Shown here piece after piece: positions 12,193-23,358 of a DNA stretch of 64,000 nucleotides. The translations under genes were made by a program, and so were the position numbers. The notes under the pieces are model-generated. The model was not told the DNA's origin, did no database searches, and saw only the letters and a program-made list of their open reading frames with translations. Every line of letters starts with the position of its first letter. Position 1 is the stretch's first letter. The DNA is from Pseudofabraea citricarpa (taxonomy: Eukaryota; Ascomycota; Leotiomycetes; Helotiales; Dermateaceae), in the NCBI GenBank assembly GCA_029641185.1, contig JAPWGK010000016.1, forward strand, positions 124,001-188,000. Reading direction: 5' to 3'.

Positions 12193-13935
12193 ATGAAAGA
12201 TCTACCAGCAGAAATGCAGCAAGGTGCGAACACCGAAAACTCCAGCATCCTAGACAGCGAGAAGGCCACCATTGCTGGAGCGGCTGATTCCGAGAATGCT
12301 ACCACGAACTCTCGAGATCCCGAAGAGCACGACGAGGAACCCGTTTACCCAGACAAGTTCAAGCTCGCCCTCATCGTCTTGGCCTTGAATCTATCCATGT
12401 TCTTGATCGGCCTCGACAACACAATCATTTCTACCGCGATTCCAAAGATAACCGATCAATTCCATGCACTCGATGATGTTGGCTGGTACGCGAGTTCCTA
12501 TCTGCTTACGACCTGCGCCTTCCAGCTCATGTGGGGCAAACTCTACACTTTCTATTCAACCAAGTGGACATACCTCGTCGGCCTTTTCATCTTCGAGTTG
12601 GGGTCTTTGATCTGTGCTGTTTCGCCTAATTCGACTGCGCTCATCGTCGGTCGTGCTATTGCCGGCGTGGGAAGTGGCAGCGTCAGTTCTGGATCATTTG
12701 TCCTGGTTGCCCATTCAGTACCACCGGCACAACGTCCGACGCTCGTTGGAATGATAGGTGGAATGTATGGCTTCGCTGCCATTGCCGGTCCTTTGATGGG
12801 GGGTGCTTTCACCGATAATCCAAAGCTCACATGGAGATGGTGCTTTTACATCAATCTACCTCTCGGATTGATTACCGCCGTCGTCATCTTCTTATTTGTA
12901 CGCTCTTCCCAAGGTAAGAAGACCAATGTTGTCGGATTTATGGAACGGCTGAAGCAGATGGATATTCTTGGGACGACTTTCATCTTGCCCGGCGTCATTT
13001 CCTTGCTGCTCGCTCTACAGTGGGGCGGTACAAAGTACAATTGGACGAATGCACGTATCATTGTCCTCTTTGTTCTCGCAGGCGTTCTGCTAGTGGGATT
13101 TGTTGCCATCCAAATCCGCAGTGGAGAACAAGCTACCGTTCCACCACGTGTGTTTAAAAATCGGAATATTTGGGGTTCTGCCTTATTTGGCGCGTGCGTC
13201 ACTGCATCCTTTTTTGTCGTGCTCTACTATGTATGGTCCACAATTTAACTCCAATGGTCAGAATACTGCTAACGAAAACTTTAGATTCCAATTTGGTTCC
13301 AAGTCATCAAAGGAGCTAGCGCTATCAGGTCAGGTGTCATGAATCTTCCCATGATTCTCAGCTTCGTCGCCTTTTCGTTCATCGGCGGCATCTTGACAAC
13401 TATGACTGGTCATTACGTACAATTCGTGTACTTGACCGTCATTTTTATGGCCATCGGCACTGGTCTTCTCACCACTCTAAAGGTCGACTCCAGCGATGCG
13501 GCCTGGATCGGGTACCAGTTTTTGTTTGGCGCGGGTGTTGGTTTTGGATTGCAGACAGCACTAACTGCACCTCAAACGGCTCTTCCACTTCAAGATATAG
13601 GAGTCGGTACAGCTACGATCATGTTCTGCGAGAACCTTACAGCTGCAATCATGGTGTCAGTTGCCCAAAACGTCTTTACTAATGAGCTCGCGACGAATTT
13701 GAGCACTTATGTCCCCAGTATCGATCCGAGCATCATCCTGGACGTTGGCGCAACCCAAATCAAGAGTCAAGTACCACAAGAGTTCTATGATGCCGTCATT
13801 TTCGCCTACAATATCTCGTTGACACACACATTCTATGTTGCGGTCGGCTTATCCTGCTGTTCCGTTTTAGGCGCTGTGTGGCTTGAATGGCTGTCTGTCA
13901 AGACGAAAAAGGCAGAAGATACTCCTTCTTCTTAG
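12193..13935 (+). CDS. MFS drug/metabolite exporter (DHA14-like)
   Basis: Two exons (12193-13230 and 13285-13935; 54-nt intron with a GCTAAC branch site) encode 562 residues. The ATG at 12193 is the first in frame. It opens a hydrophilic, acidic N-terminal tail of about 50 residues (to EEPVYPDKFK) before the first membrane segment ALIVLALNLSMFLIGLDNT. Family signatures are LDNTIISTAIPKI, the loop GWYASSYLLTTC, GRAIAGVGSG and GPLMGGAFTD followed by WRWCFYINLP, typical of 14-helix H+ antiporters of the TOXA/HC-toxin-efflux and azole-efflux type. Such genes commonly sit in fungal biosynthetic clusters and export the product or give self-protection. Placement 0.7 kb downstream of the PKS on the same strand supports that role, but the substrate is unknown. 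Intron splicing restores IPIWFQVIKGASAIRSGV, a conserved stretch of the family. Confidence 0.93.
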
Positions 13936-15414
13936 ATGTAATTGTAGTCATTAATAATTAATCGTATTGAGTTTTACCTCTGCAGAGGTACCTAGCTAGA
14001 AAAAATAGAGTAATAAAGTTAAGCTAGAATTAAAAGCGATGATGGTCTCTCTATTTCCCTAACATTAGCAGTATGCTTTTGGTTATTACAGTCAAATATT
14101 TCTTTCTGGTGATTTACATCTTCTTTTGCTGTGCCATGACATCAGCATAGTATCTTATGGCTACCCAGGTATACAATAAGTTCGAAGTGGTCTCAATTTC
14201 TTTTAGATGCTGTATAGGTCACCATTTGAAAAACAGGATCCATTGCGATGATGCTCTGGTTAGCAAACCTCAACCCATCGTCACGGCATTATCTAAATTA
14301 CAATGGCCATCCTTTTATGTCTAAGTGGAAATGTCTTGAACTACCATATTCCTGCAGCTTAGGGAGACTCACGAGCCAGAGTCATAATGGGTAACCTCTT
14401 CGGAGGACCAGTACGCATTGGCCTCAAAGTCCCATGTAAGATTCTGATTGGTACACACTGCTTTAAAGACAAGATAGTACCCTGAGAGCGGTCAAATTTA
14501 CCAGTGCTTAATATATCACGACAGCGTATTACATACCTAGACAAGCTATAATACTGTAAAAGATTTCACAAGAATAACCTTGGGGCCTCCGCTAGCTAAA
14601 GGAAATGGCGAGAGATAAGATTTGGAAATCCCCAGAGCGTCTAATAGAGAGTGAAAGTAGCTAATATTGGAAGTTTAGAATCTAGGCTCATACATTCTGC
14701 AATTACATGTGGTCGTGATTTAGCGAGCGCTTTGACAGGGACGCCAGTGACAGCAGAATTGGGCTCCAACTGTTCAAGCGCTACGAAAGCAATAAGGCAA
14801 GCACCGAGCATTTGCTATTCCCTCTTCGTGACTACTAGGTATTCTTGAAATTACAGCAAGCTTCCCAAATTCAATTGGAAGCTTGGTATCAGGATAAAGG
14901 TGGAGATTGCGACTAAGAAAGGGAGATAAGCGAAGGCAATGGGTGTATGAGCAAGAGATGCAAGACAGAGACTTGGTATATGTTCCAAGTTGAAGGGTTT
15001 CTTCAAGAAGCGAGGTACATTTCTACGACTTGCAGCTTTCTTCGTACAAGGTGGATATCTATTCTGATTTCCTCCGGGACATAGAAATTATACAATCTTA
15101 CGACGTTATAGAAGCCTTTTGGGGTGCCTAGGCACTGCTTGTTGTTTCTACAAGCCTTGGAGTTGAAGGGTTATGAAACAGTATACATCTGATGCCAATG
15201 AAAATCAAAGCCTGAAGGCACTAAAGTTACCAACACTCTCGTTTTCCAATTGAGCGTCATTAACGCTAAAATATATTATATTGCAAGAATCACAACCTTC
15301 TTGTTGGCCCTTAAGATATATAGAACAACTATTACTTATTATCAACCCTTGCTTTTAGTTGGCAGTAACCTTCCGCTATAAGCTTAGCGATATCTTCTCT
15401 ATATATCTCCTTTC
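13936..15414. other. Gene-poor, AT-rich stretch
   Basis: No intact gene is visible. Short minus-strand coding-like remnants appear around 14350-14450 (for example WDFEANAYWSSEEV in one frame) but they are interrupted and match no family I recognise. The composition and the stops suggest decayed sequence bordering the biosynthetic locus. Confidence 0.4.
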
Positions 15415-15600
15415 TCATCAAATTCAAATGCCCTAATTCCCAACTCGAAGACGCACCTTATGAACTACGGCAGATAAGCGATAGCTGACTCCCAATCAAT
15501 AAACCAGACCTTACCCCACCATCAAGCATTATATTACCCTAATTGAAATCTAAAAGGCATATAACCAGTTTCTGAAACGTCCCCGAAAATACCGCAGGCG
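15415..15600 (-). pseudogene. Relic of an aminoglycoside-phosphotransferase/choline-kinase-like gene
   Basis: Reading the minus strand from 15600 downward, one frame gives LDFN-stop-GNIMLDGG. After a one-base frame shift the next frame gives KVWFIDWESAIAYLP, then a stop, then FIRCVFELGIRAFEF. The first piece resembles the Brenner catalytic motif (HxDxxxxN, with His replaced) and the second the metal-binding IDWE motif of APH-type phosphotransferases, in the correct order and spacing. In-frame stops and the frameshift show it is broken. Further decayed sequence continues towards 15840 but I cannot align it. Confidence 0.5.
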
Positions 15601-16117
15601 GCTAATAAATAAAGTACCCGAAGTCGTGATACAAGTCACCGATTATTATACTAGTCTTCGAAGTCTCTTGCAGATTAAGAGAGTCTGGATGTATAGCCGG
15701 TGAAAATAGCATGTCTAGAGATACCTTCGCCGATCAGGCCTAGAGTATTAAGGGTTTGAAGTCGACATCTATATCTGTATAGTTAAAAGTGGATATCATA
15801 TCGAAGCTATATTAGATGACGTCCGATTTAGATCAATCTTTGTTTACATCTGCTCTATTTACTATTCCTGCTATATAATAAGATAAACCTTAAATTATGT
15901 TGAAAATCACGAGCCACATGAACGATCACGTGATCAACAGATTTGTTTACAATTAGATATTTAGGCACCGATTGTTTTTAAAGTTACCCATGTAGTCGCT
16001 AGGCAGACAGGAGATTCAGGCTTAGGTCATCCTGCAAACAGTTTACACTTGCAAACAGTTCACGCCTTCACCTGTCCTAAACTCACCATCTACTTTTGGC
16101 CAGTCAAAGCCAACACG
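15601..16117. other. Spacer upstream of the kinesin gene
   Basis: This is an AT-rich region with no intact gene. The left part may hold more of the phosphotransferase relic. The right part (from about 15960) should contain the kinesin promoter and 5' UTR. The kinesin reading frame stays open back to 16049 but has no ATG before 16118. Confidence 0.4.
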
Positions 16118-18133
16118 ATGGACCGATTTCTTCTTGATAATGCTGCTCAATATCAGAATCTGGTTAAGGCGTTCAGACCTACCCCTGTGCCTCAGACAGC
16201 CAAGGTGGCCACCGGAACTACCAGTCCAGATATGGTTGTCAGCGCCAGAATTCGACCTCTGCTAAACGACGAAGTTACCGCAGGCTTCCCCTGTGCCATA
16301 TTCCCACGCTCCGCGCAGACTGGTGTGCTTGATATTCACGACCTTTACAATCATCCAAGAGGACGACCTATACTCAAGGTACAGAGAAAACACTTGCACT
16401 TATGGTCTGTTGGTCTATTGGGTACTCATACTAATCGCTTGTAGTCTTTCAACTATGAGGTAGATAAACTTTACAACTCGCAAACGACAACCGAAGAAAT
16501 CTACGAAAATCTTGTAGTAGACTTGATTCCTTTTGCGTGGAATGGCGGAATTGGAACTCTCTTCACCTACGGTCAGACCGGCTCTGGCAAGACTTTCACA
16601 GTCACCCGGCTGGAGCAACTCGTTGCTGAGTCGCTGATGGATGGAAGTCTTGAAGGCAAACGACAAGTTTACATCACCATTATCGATCTTGCTGGAAATT
16701 CGGCCTATGACTTGCTCAACTCACGAAAGCCGGTATCAATTCTCGAAGACTCCTTTGGAGCTACGCAATTGGCGGGAGCAGATGAGCATCTGGTACAAAG
16801 CAGAGACGAGGTGGTGGAGCTCATTGAACGCGCCGCATCCTTCAGACGAACAGCACCAACATTGAAGAATGATGCTTCATCACGGTCGCATGGTATATGT
16901 CGCATTCGTATCAGCAATGTATCTACCGGCTCAGATGGACTCCTATATCTGATCGATCTGGCCGGTTCCGAAGCTGCTCGTGATATTGCGGTTCATGGAG
17001 CGGACCGCATGCGCGAGACGCGTGAGATAAACATGAGCTTGTCGGTGCTGAAGGACTGCATCCGTGGTAAGGTCCAGTCAGACCTCCTCACATTCTCAAG
17101 CGGCCCGAAGTCAAAGCAGAAGAAGCCATATGTACCATTCCGACAAAGTGCACTCACGAAGGTTTTGAAGCACGTTTTTGATCCTGCTGGCAGCCGAGCT
17201 TGCAAGACTGTCATCATAGCCTGTCTAAACCCAAGTCTGGCAGATGTTGGCCCAAGCAAGAACACGTTACGGTACGCTGAAATGCTACGTGTTCTCATTC
17301 CGACGAGTAATAAGACGCAACCTGATCTGATGACTCCAATGGCTTGGACTAATGCACAATTGAGGGACTGGATCACGAAGAACGTAGGTTTCTTAAATGG
17401 TCCCCCATTTTCCTTTGGTCTTTACACACTAACATCCGTATGTCGCGAAACACAGTCAGGTAACCCTCCAGTCTTGTCAGCTATTGTTGCCCCCACCGAA
17501 TCAGGCGCCCAGCTTCTTCGCCTCCCAGCTGAAGAGCTTGAAAGCCGATGTATGAAGAGTCCCGGCGTCAGCCCCGAGCAAGTCAAAGCCTTCCGATCCA
17601 AGATATGGCAAATGCATATTGATTCACAACGTGTCGGCCACACGTTGAATACACCTGCATCAAATTCTACCGAGTCAACGGAACCCGGCAGTATTCTAGG
17701 TCGCTTAACGCTTACGAACAGCTTGTCGAGTCGGGATCTAGACCCCACTGCTACAGCAGTACAATTCAAAGAACGAATTCGCCCGGGTATGGTTGTCCAC
17801 TGGAATCAGCCTCTTAGTGGTGGCTTGGCCCCTAGCACGCCGGACGACCTTAAGTTGGCTGTCGTACTATGCCCTTTTGAGGCTCTACAGGGGACTGCGA
17901 AAGATATTCTTGGAAACGTTGTGAATCCTACAGCAAATGATCATACCGGTACAAAAGCCAACGGCACCGATACTGATGCACAATATCTCTGTGCGCTAGT
18001 GACGCCGGCACTTATGGCCGAGGCTTACGAACTGAACATGTGGCAGCAGATTGTCATCGATGTCGGTATGATGGTTAAGGAGGTCTTCCTCGAATATGAT
18101 GCTGGAACTAGATATTATCATCTTTCCGTGTGA
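16118..18133 (+). CDS. Kinesin motor protein with unusual C-terminal region
   Basis: Exons 16118-16378, 16445-17383 and 17456-18133 give 625 residues. Motor signatures are VSARIRPLL near residue 50, P-loop GQTGSGKT (130-137), switch I NDASSRSH (229-236), switch II LIDLAGSE (256-263), and the microtubule-binding region with YVPFRQSALTKVLKHVF and KNTLRYAEML. The motor sits close to the N-terminus behind a 45-residue leader and resembles the kinesin-13/KIF24 group more than long-tailed kinesins, but I cannot assign the class firmly. After the motor there is a SAM-like helical stretch (about 315-420), then about 140 residues starting at GMVVHWNQPL with no family I recognise. No long coiled coil is visible. 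The second intron is 72 nt and in frame with no stop, so its retention would add 24 residues. Confidence 0.88.
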
Positions 18134-20960
18134 AGAATAATTCACTGGTTATTCTAGGATAATTTGGAATATGATGCAGCACCCACCAAGGCCATTGATC
18201 ATATGCGGGATCATCGTCTAATAGACTAAGAAATTTGGCTAGACTTGAGGCTCTCATTTGTATGATCGCAAGATTAATGATCAAGAAGTGAGAACCAAAA
18301 TTATAGGTTGTTGATAGAGTGACGACAGACAATTAATTGTGGCCATGAATGAATGAAATTTGTTTGGTAATTGATGCCCCTTTCTCTCTTCTTGTGTCTC
18401 CGCTCTCTCTTCTAGCATCCTCTCTCCATTGCCTCCATAGCCATCGACTAGTTAAGTCGCTTGTTTGCTGTAATTAGCACAGAGAGAAGCGGGTTTTCCC
18501 CTTGTTAGGTAGGAAGGCTTCAACATAACCCCTCTCAAATGCTTATATAGTCTCTATCACAGTGTGATAACATGCCGTGCTTGCAAGTCTTACATGGTCT
18601 CCAAATAAACTAGTACGACTGAGTTTGAGACACAACAGAAAAAACTACCAATTAATCACCAGTTAGGTGATGATGGTGAGTTTGAAGGCATCCCAATCAA
18701 GTATAAGTTTTCAGACCAAACTGAAAACTACTACTATGTCCGATCAGTCAGCTCAGAGGTTTCAAATCCAGACATCTCGCTTAACTCAGGGGTTTGGGTG
18801 CTAGAGCTGTGGGCAATTTGGGTGGTAAGACATGGTGAAATGTATGTTTTTCTGATCTTACCGAGTGGATTAAAACATACAATATACCAAGCTCCGAATA
18901 TTATGCGTAGCCTTGTGTTGTGTTCATGCACTGCAAGCTGATGTAAGGTGCTGGGAATCAGTCTTGACACGAATTGAGAAGATCTCGCCTCGCTTATAAA
19001 CAAAGAAAAGCAACAAGCCGCACATTAGACCTAAGTAGAAAGTGTATAGATCTTCTCATGATGCGCATTCATCAGCTCATATATAATAAAATGCCCTTTC
19101 GAGACCAAATTTGAAATGAGGGGTAGCACTCAGTGATTGGCTACAGCATGTTTTCCAATTTCATATGAGCGTGGGTTGACAGGAGCGTCTTCAGTTATTC
19201 ATACTTGGAGGCGCAGAAAGCGAGGCTGGATTACTACATGAAAGGCATCGTTTTTAGAATCAGTGCATGATGGTAGGGAGATAGAATTAATAGAAGTGAG
19301 CGGGATTTGAATTGGAATAATTGAGACTGGCACGGAAAACCTTCCAATGTCCCAAACAAGCAAATCAGGGAAGTCAAGGTCCTTTATCTCTGCTCATCCT
19401 AAGAAATGATCTCTGTTCTAACATAATGCGCAGGGAGAAGGTTGAAGAATCGGCTAAATCCACTAATTTCGTTCATGATCGGACCTGGCTGGATTAGCGA
19501 GAGGGACGCCACTTACTCTCACGAGGTATCCAACATCAAACTCCGCAGTCGAAGTTAATATGAACTTTCTTTGCAGATGCCAATGGACAAATAGGATCCT
19601 ACCCAGTTGAAAAGTACTTGTATTGGTTTTGCAGTCCTGAACGAGGATATCTAGGATAATATCGAAAGTAAAACTTATGTATTGCTAGAATCAACCACGA
19701 AACTCAATCAAAAACATCAAATTATAAACTCATATTTTGATACCAGAACTGAAATTTACGGCCTGGAAATGGTACATTTCTGAATCGGCTTTATACCAGA
19801 GCATGTCTTGTGTGACGATTTACTAAAATAATCCATCAGAACCTCAAGTCAAGAGCCTTTTCTCGTTAGCCCATCTCAGAATCAAAGAAAAGTGAAGAAA
19901 ATTGAATTCGAGGGGGTGATTATTAAGTCCACAACACTCTTTCTATTTCAATTTACAGATCGAATTGGGGTTCAAATGCCTGAGATTCTCTTGCAGCGCA
20001 CGGAGCGACAAGAACTAAGCATACAAAAAGAAAGACGAGGCCATTCAGGTCCTTGGTTTCGTTGTGTATAATTTGTTTGGGTATTATTAGAAGTATAAGG
20101 GATCTATAGGGAAGTTTGATTATTGATGTCACGAAGTTGAAGCTTCTCAGATATGCCGAGCTTCCCTCTTTCTCTCAACCTCTAGAATCCATCCATCTTC
20201 ATCTTTCCCCTACGAGTAATATATATCGCGTTAATACAGGCCTAATACTTTGTTTTTCTTGTTATTGCTATTTGGAGCGCTGTTAGTTGTCTTCCACAGG
20301 TAAAAACATATGGTCTTTTATGGGTTTTCAATATAGCTTCCACTCCCAACCGCACACCTGCACAACACGCGCAAATCTACACACGCGCGCACACCCTTGG
20401 GCATCTCATGCCTATATTTGCAGATATATACGGGTTAAAATACTACCGGCCGCCCTCATATATCGAACCAAGAGAACCATAGATATACTAGAATCTGGTA
20501 TCTTCTCTATTATCAAAAATCACAGGAAACACAACAATTCACAAACGACAAGAAAAAAAGAAAAAGAAAAAGAAAAACAAGCGGGAAAGACATAATCTAG
20601 AAAGAATTCCCCACGTCAATCGAGCTCTGAATACTTCGTCTTTGTCTTTTTTCTATAGCTTAGCGAGGTCGCAACTGTTCCCTTCATTGTCACTGATAAT
20701 AGCGATATTTGGTTAGGCTTTTAGATAACCACCTGAGTATTTTGAAGATCGAAAGCCTAGTTCGTATGGGCTTGTCTAATTTGATTTTGATCTTTGGGTT
20801 AAAACCCCCAGAGAGAGTCAATTGATCGATGGGATGGTGGGCACCGGTTATACTATAGCCTGACCGTGATGCGAGGAAGAAACTTCGTATGGGCCACCAC
20901 TACCCTTAGATCATTCACAGAAGCTTAAAGGCTACCATGAGACACTTAAATTGACATTTC
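18134..20960. other. 2.8-kb gene-poor interval
   Basis: No exon chain or RNA gene is supported on either strand. The right end, from about 20700, is probably the 3' UTR of the acyl-CoA dehydrogenase. A pyrimidine-rich stretch near 20160-20220 and a GAAAAA-type purine run at 20550-20578 are the only notable low-complexity parts. A 102-codon plus-strand frame at 20287 has biased composition and is not credible. Confidence 0.45.
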
Positions 20961-22526
20961 CTACAGCTTTGACAACTCGGATTTCCTCGGTCCCCTGTAG
21001 CCAAAAAGAAAGGCTGCAACTTTGCGCATCTGAATCTCCTCACTGCCTTCCGTAATTCGGTAACGTCCTACGACATCGATCAGCGGAAGAATGGGACTCA
21101 GGGGGAAAACCTACGATGATGTCGATAGATATGCTCGAAACTAGAGTGTGTTAGTATAATTTCCTTGGTTGAATGTTTCCACATACTCTTTATGCCTCGA
21201 ATATCCAATCCCACCTAACAAAGCAGTGTCAGCTTGATAATGAAATACAGTTCGAAGTACCTGACCATGAATTTGCATTGCCCTATCTGCTGCTTGAGTG
21301 CACAGACGGTTGGCCCAATACTATTGTGCAAGTCAGTTCAATGCCGTTTTCTGGAACGTGTTTAGCCAACATACGTTGCACATTGAAACCTTGTCCCCGA
21401 GGTCTCGTTCTATCTCTTCCTGGCTCATCTGGTCCATCTGACTAGCAGTCTTCAGTATCAATAGTTTGAGCATTTCTGCCTGGGTGGCGAGCTCCACGAT
21501 TGGGAATTGAATCCCTTGATTTGTTGCCAGCTCTTTGCCAAAAGGTTTACGTTTCCGGGCATACTTGATGCTCTCTTCAATACAGTACTCAGCAGCACCC
21601 AGAGAGCTAGCTGCTTGCCTTACCCGGTTTTCGTGGACGAAGGTTTGAGCAATGGCAAGACCTAGCCCAGGAGTTCCAAGCACAGCAGAGTCTGGGACAA
21701 AGACATCTGTCAAGGATAATGTAGCGTGGTCTGTGGGCATGTTAAATGTCCACTGGAAAGACTCAATGTGGAAACCTGGTGCGTCCCTCGGTACAAAGAA
21801 TGCAGTAATTCCTTGTACGTCGCCGACCTTGCCGTGTGTCCTTGCAAACACGAGACAGTGAGTAGCAACGTGCATGCCAGTGATCCACATCTTTCCCCCG
21901 TTGATAATCCAACCATCAATATTATCTTTCCTTGCCTTCTTAGCGCTCGTGAACATATGGGTCACATCGCTTCCATGGTTTGGCTCGGTGAGGCCAAACG
22001 AGAGAGATCTCTTGCCTTCAAGTCTCCCGGTGATAAATTCATCCTTCTGTTCTGGAAGAATGTCAGGAATGGTCTCTTTCATAAGTTGGTCATGCATACC
22101 TGCTGTTCCGAATTCGTGAACCATGAGAATATCTGGAAAGTTCCCTATGATAGAATGCTCGTTCTGTAAATCATTGAAGAGACCTAAGCCCTTTTTTGCT
22201 AGATGCATTCTGATAACAGCCATCCAAAGGTTGCTACCATTACTACCACCAAATTCCTCCGGAAGACAAAAGCGATAGAATCCTGCTTCGTCAGCAATTC
22301 TGCGAGATTCTTTGAGGAGATCCTCCCACTCGTCTCGTGGAAGACCATCCTTATCCCAATTTGTTCGAGAATGCTCTCGCCGATGATCGAAAAAGCGGAT
22401 ATTATCGTCTTTGGCTTGCAGTGGCGCAATCTTTGCTGCTATAAATTCGTCAATACGCGAGAGATAACTGCATAGGTCTGAAGGCAAGTTGAAGCTCATT
22501 GTGCCGAAAGAAGTATGGCGAGCCAT
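20961..22526 (-). CDS. Acyl-CoA dehydrogenase with C-terminal peroxisomal signal SKL
   Basis: Five exons (22526-21375, 21320-21266, 21214-21187, 21140-21115, 21067-20961) encode 455 residues. The start at 22526 (MARHTSFGTMSFNLP) matches the usual beginning of this fungal subgroup; the frame is open further upstream but that extension is not family-like. Seen are SFGLTEPNHGSD and NGGKMWITG (FAD/substrate-binding middle domain), ARKRKPFGKEL, IHGGIGYSRHKDFEHIYR, and the C-terminal ITEGSEEIQMRK, which aligns with the catalytic-loop region of the family. Splicing three tiny exons (55, 28 and 26 nt) and the last exon gives a C-terminus KSELSKL. The tripeptide SKL is the canonical PTS1, so the enzyme should act in peroxisomes, presumably in beta-oxidation or branched/short-chain acyl-CoA breakdown (inference). 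It is closest in style to the ACAD10/11-like group. Confidence 0.93.
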
Positions 22527-23358
22527 CACGGGATTGGGTTGTGAGTGACACTGTTGATTTTCAAGCTGTCGGTTTTCGGGTTCCGTCCACTCCAAACCAC
22601 ATACAGTATCGTAGACATAAAATACGAATGAAGTTGGTTCTATTGATACTGTGAACTCCAACCAAGAGATAGCATGGTAGAAGGCGTTGAGTGCGGGGTG
22701 TTGTGCCTCGGAAGTACAATCCATGTACTAACAACCCCTCTGCGTATGAGAAAGGGGGGAAACAGGCTAATATATGCACAGGTTATAATATCAAATAAAG
22801 GCATTAGTGATTTGAAGTGGTTTAAACCTCACAAATATGATGATAGCAGCTAAAAATGTGGTCGGCCTTTTATTTCCTCATGCGTACAACCAACCCAGCG
22901 CAATTGAGCCAGGGAAGATCTTGGAGCCGAATTGATAAATACTTGACCGTCAAGTGCGTTTGAATATTCAAACATCAATCCTGTTGCTTTCAATCCATCG
23001 AACTAGATTTTAAATATATCTATAATTGAATGCCCCAGGGAGAAGCAAGCAAGAACTGTTACTAAGAAATAACTACCGTGGATTATACTTGTCGCTGTAA
23101 CCAACACTTGGAAGACCAAGAGGAGGGAGGGATTTCTTGAAGATGATTACGCCAGATTCTCACTTGCGACAAGGCACATATTTGACTGATTCTTGTGGTT
23201 CAGAGATAGCTAGCGCATTTAGCAAGTATAATAAAGCTCTCCCTTTTCAAACTCCCATCCATGATATACCACCAACGCCATCGCTCAGCCGTCGACAGAC
23301 GCAATTAAAATTAAAACAATACCCCACAAACACCCACCGCAGATGAATGCGAAACCTT
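22527..23358. other. Promoter region of the acyl-CoA dehydrogenase
   Basis: The spacer is 5' of the dehydrogenase (leftward) and 3' of the F-box gene. No other gene or repeat is supported. An open extension of the dehydrogenase frame to 22724 has no family resemblance and is probably leader sequence. Confidence 0.5.

Noticed and set aside
14350..14450. Minus-strand coding-like fragment with WDFEANAYWSSEEV
   Set aside because: Interrupted, no family recognised, no splice-consistent neighbours; left as possible relic only.
16049..16117. Upstream extension of the kinesin frame
   Set aside because: It begins with TTG; the first ATG is at 16118.
20287..20595. 102-codon plus-strand open frame
   Set aside because: Composition is driven by CA- and GAAAAA-rich low-complexity DNA; no homology, no splice context.
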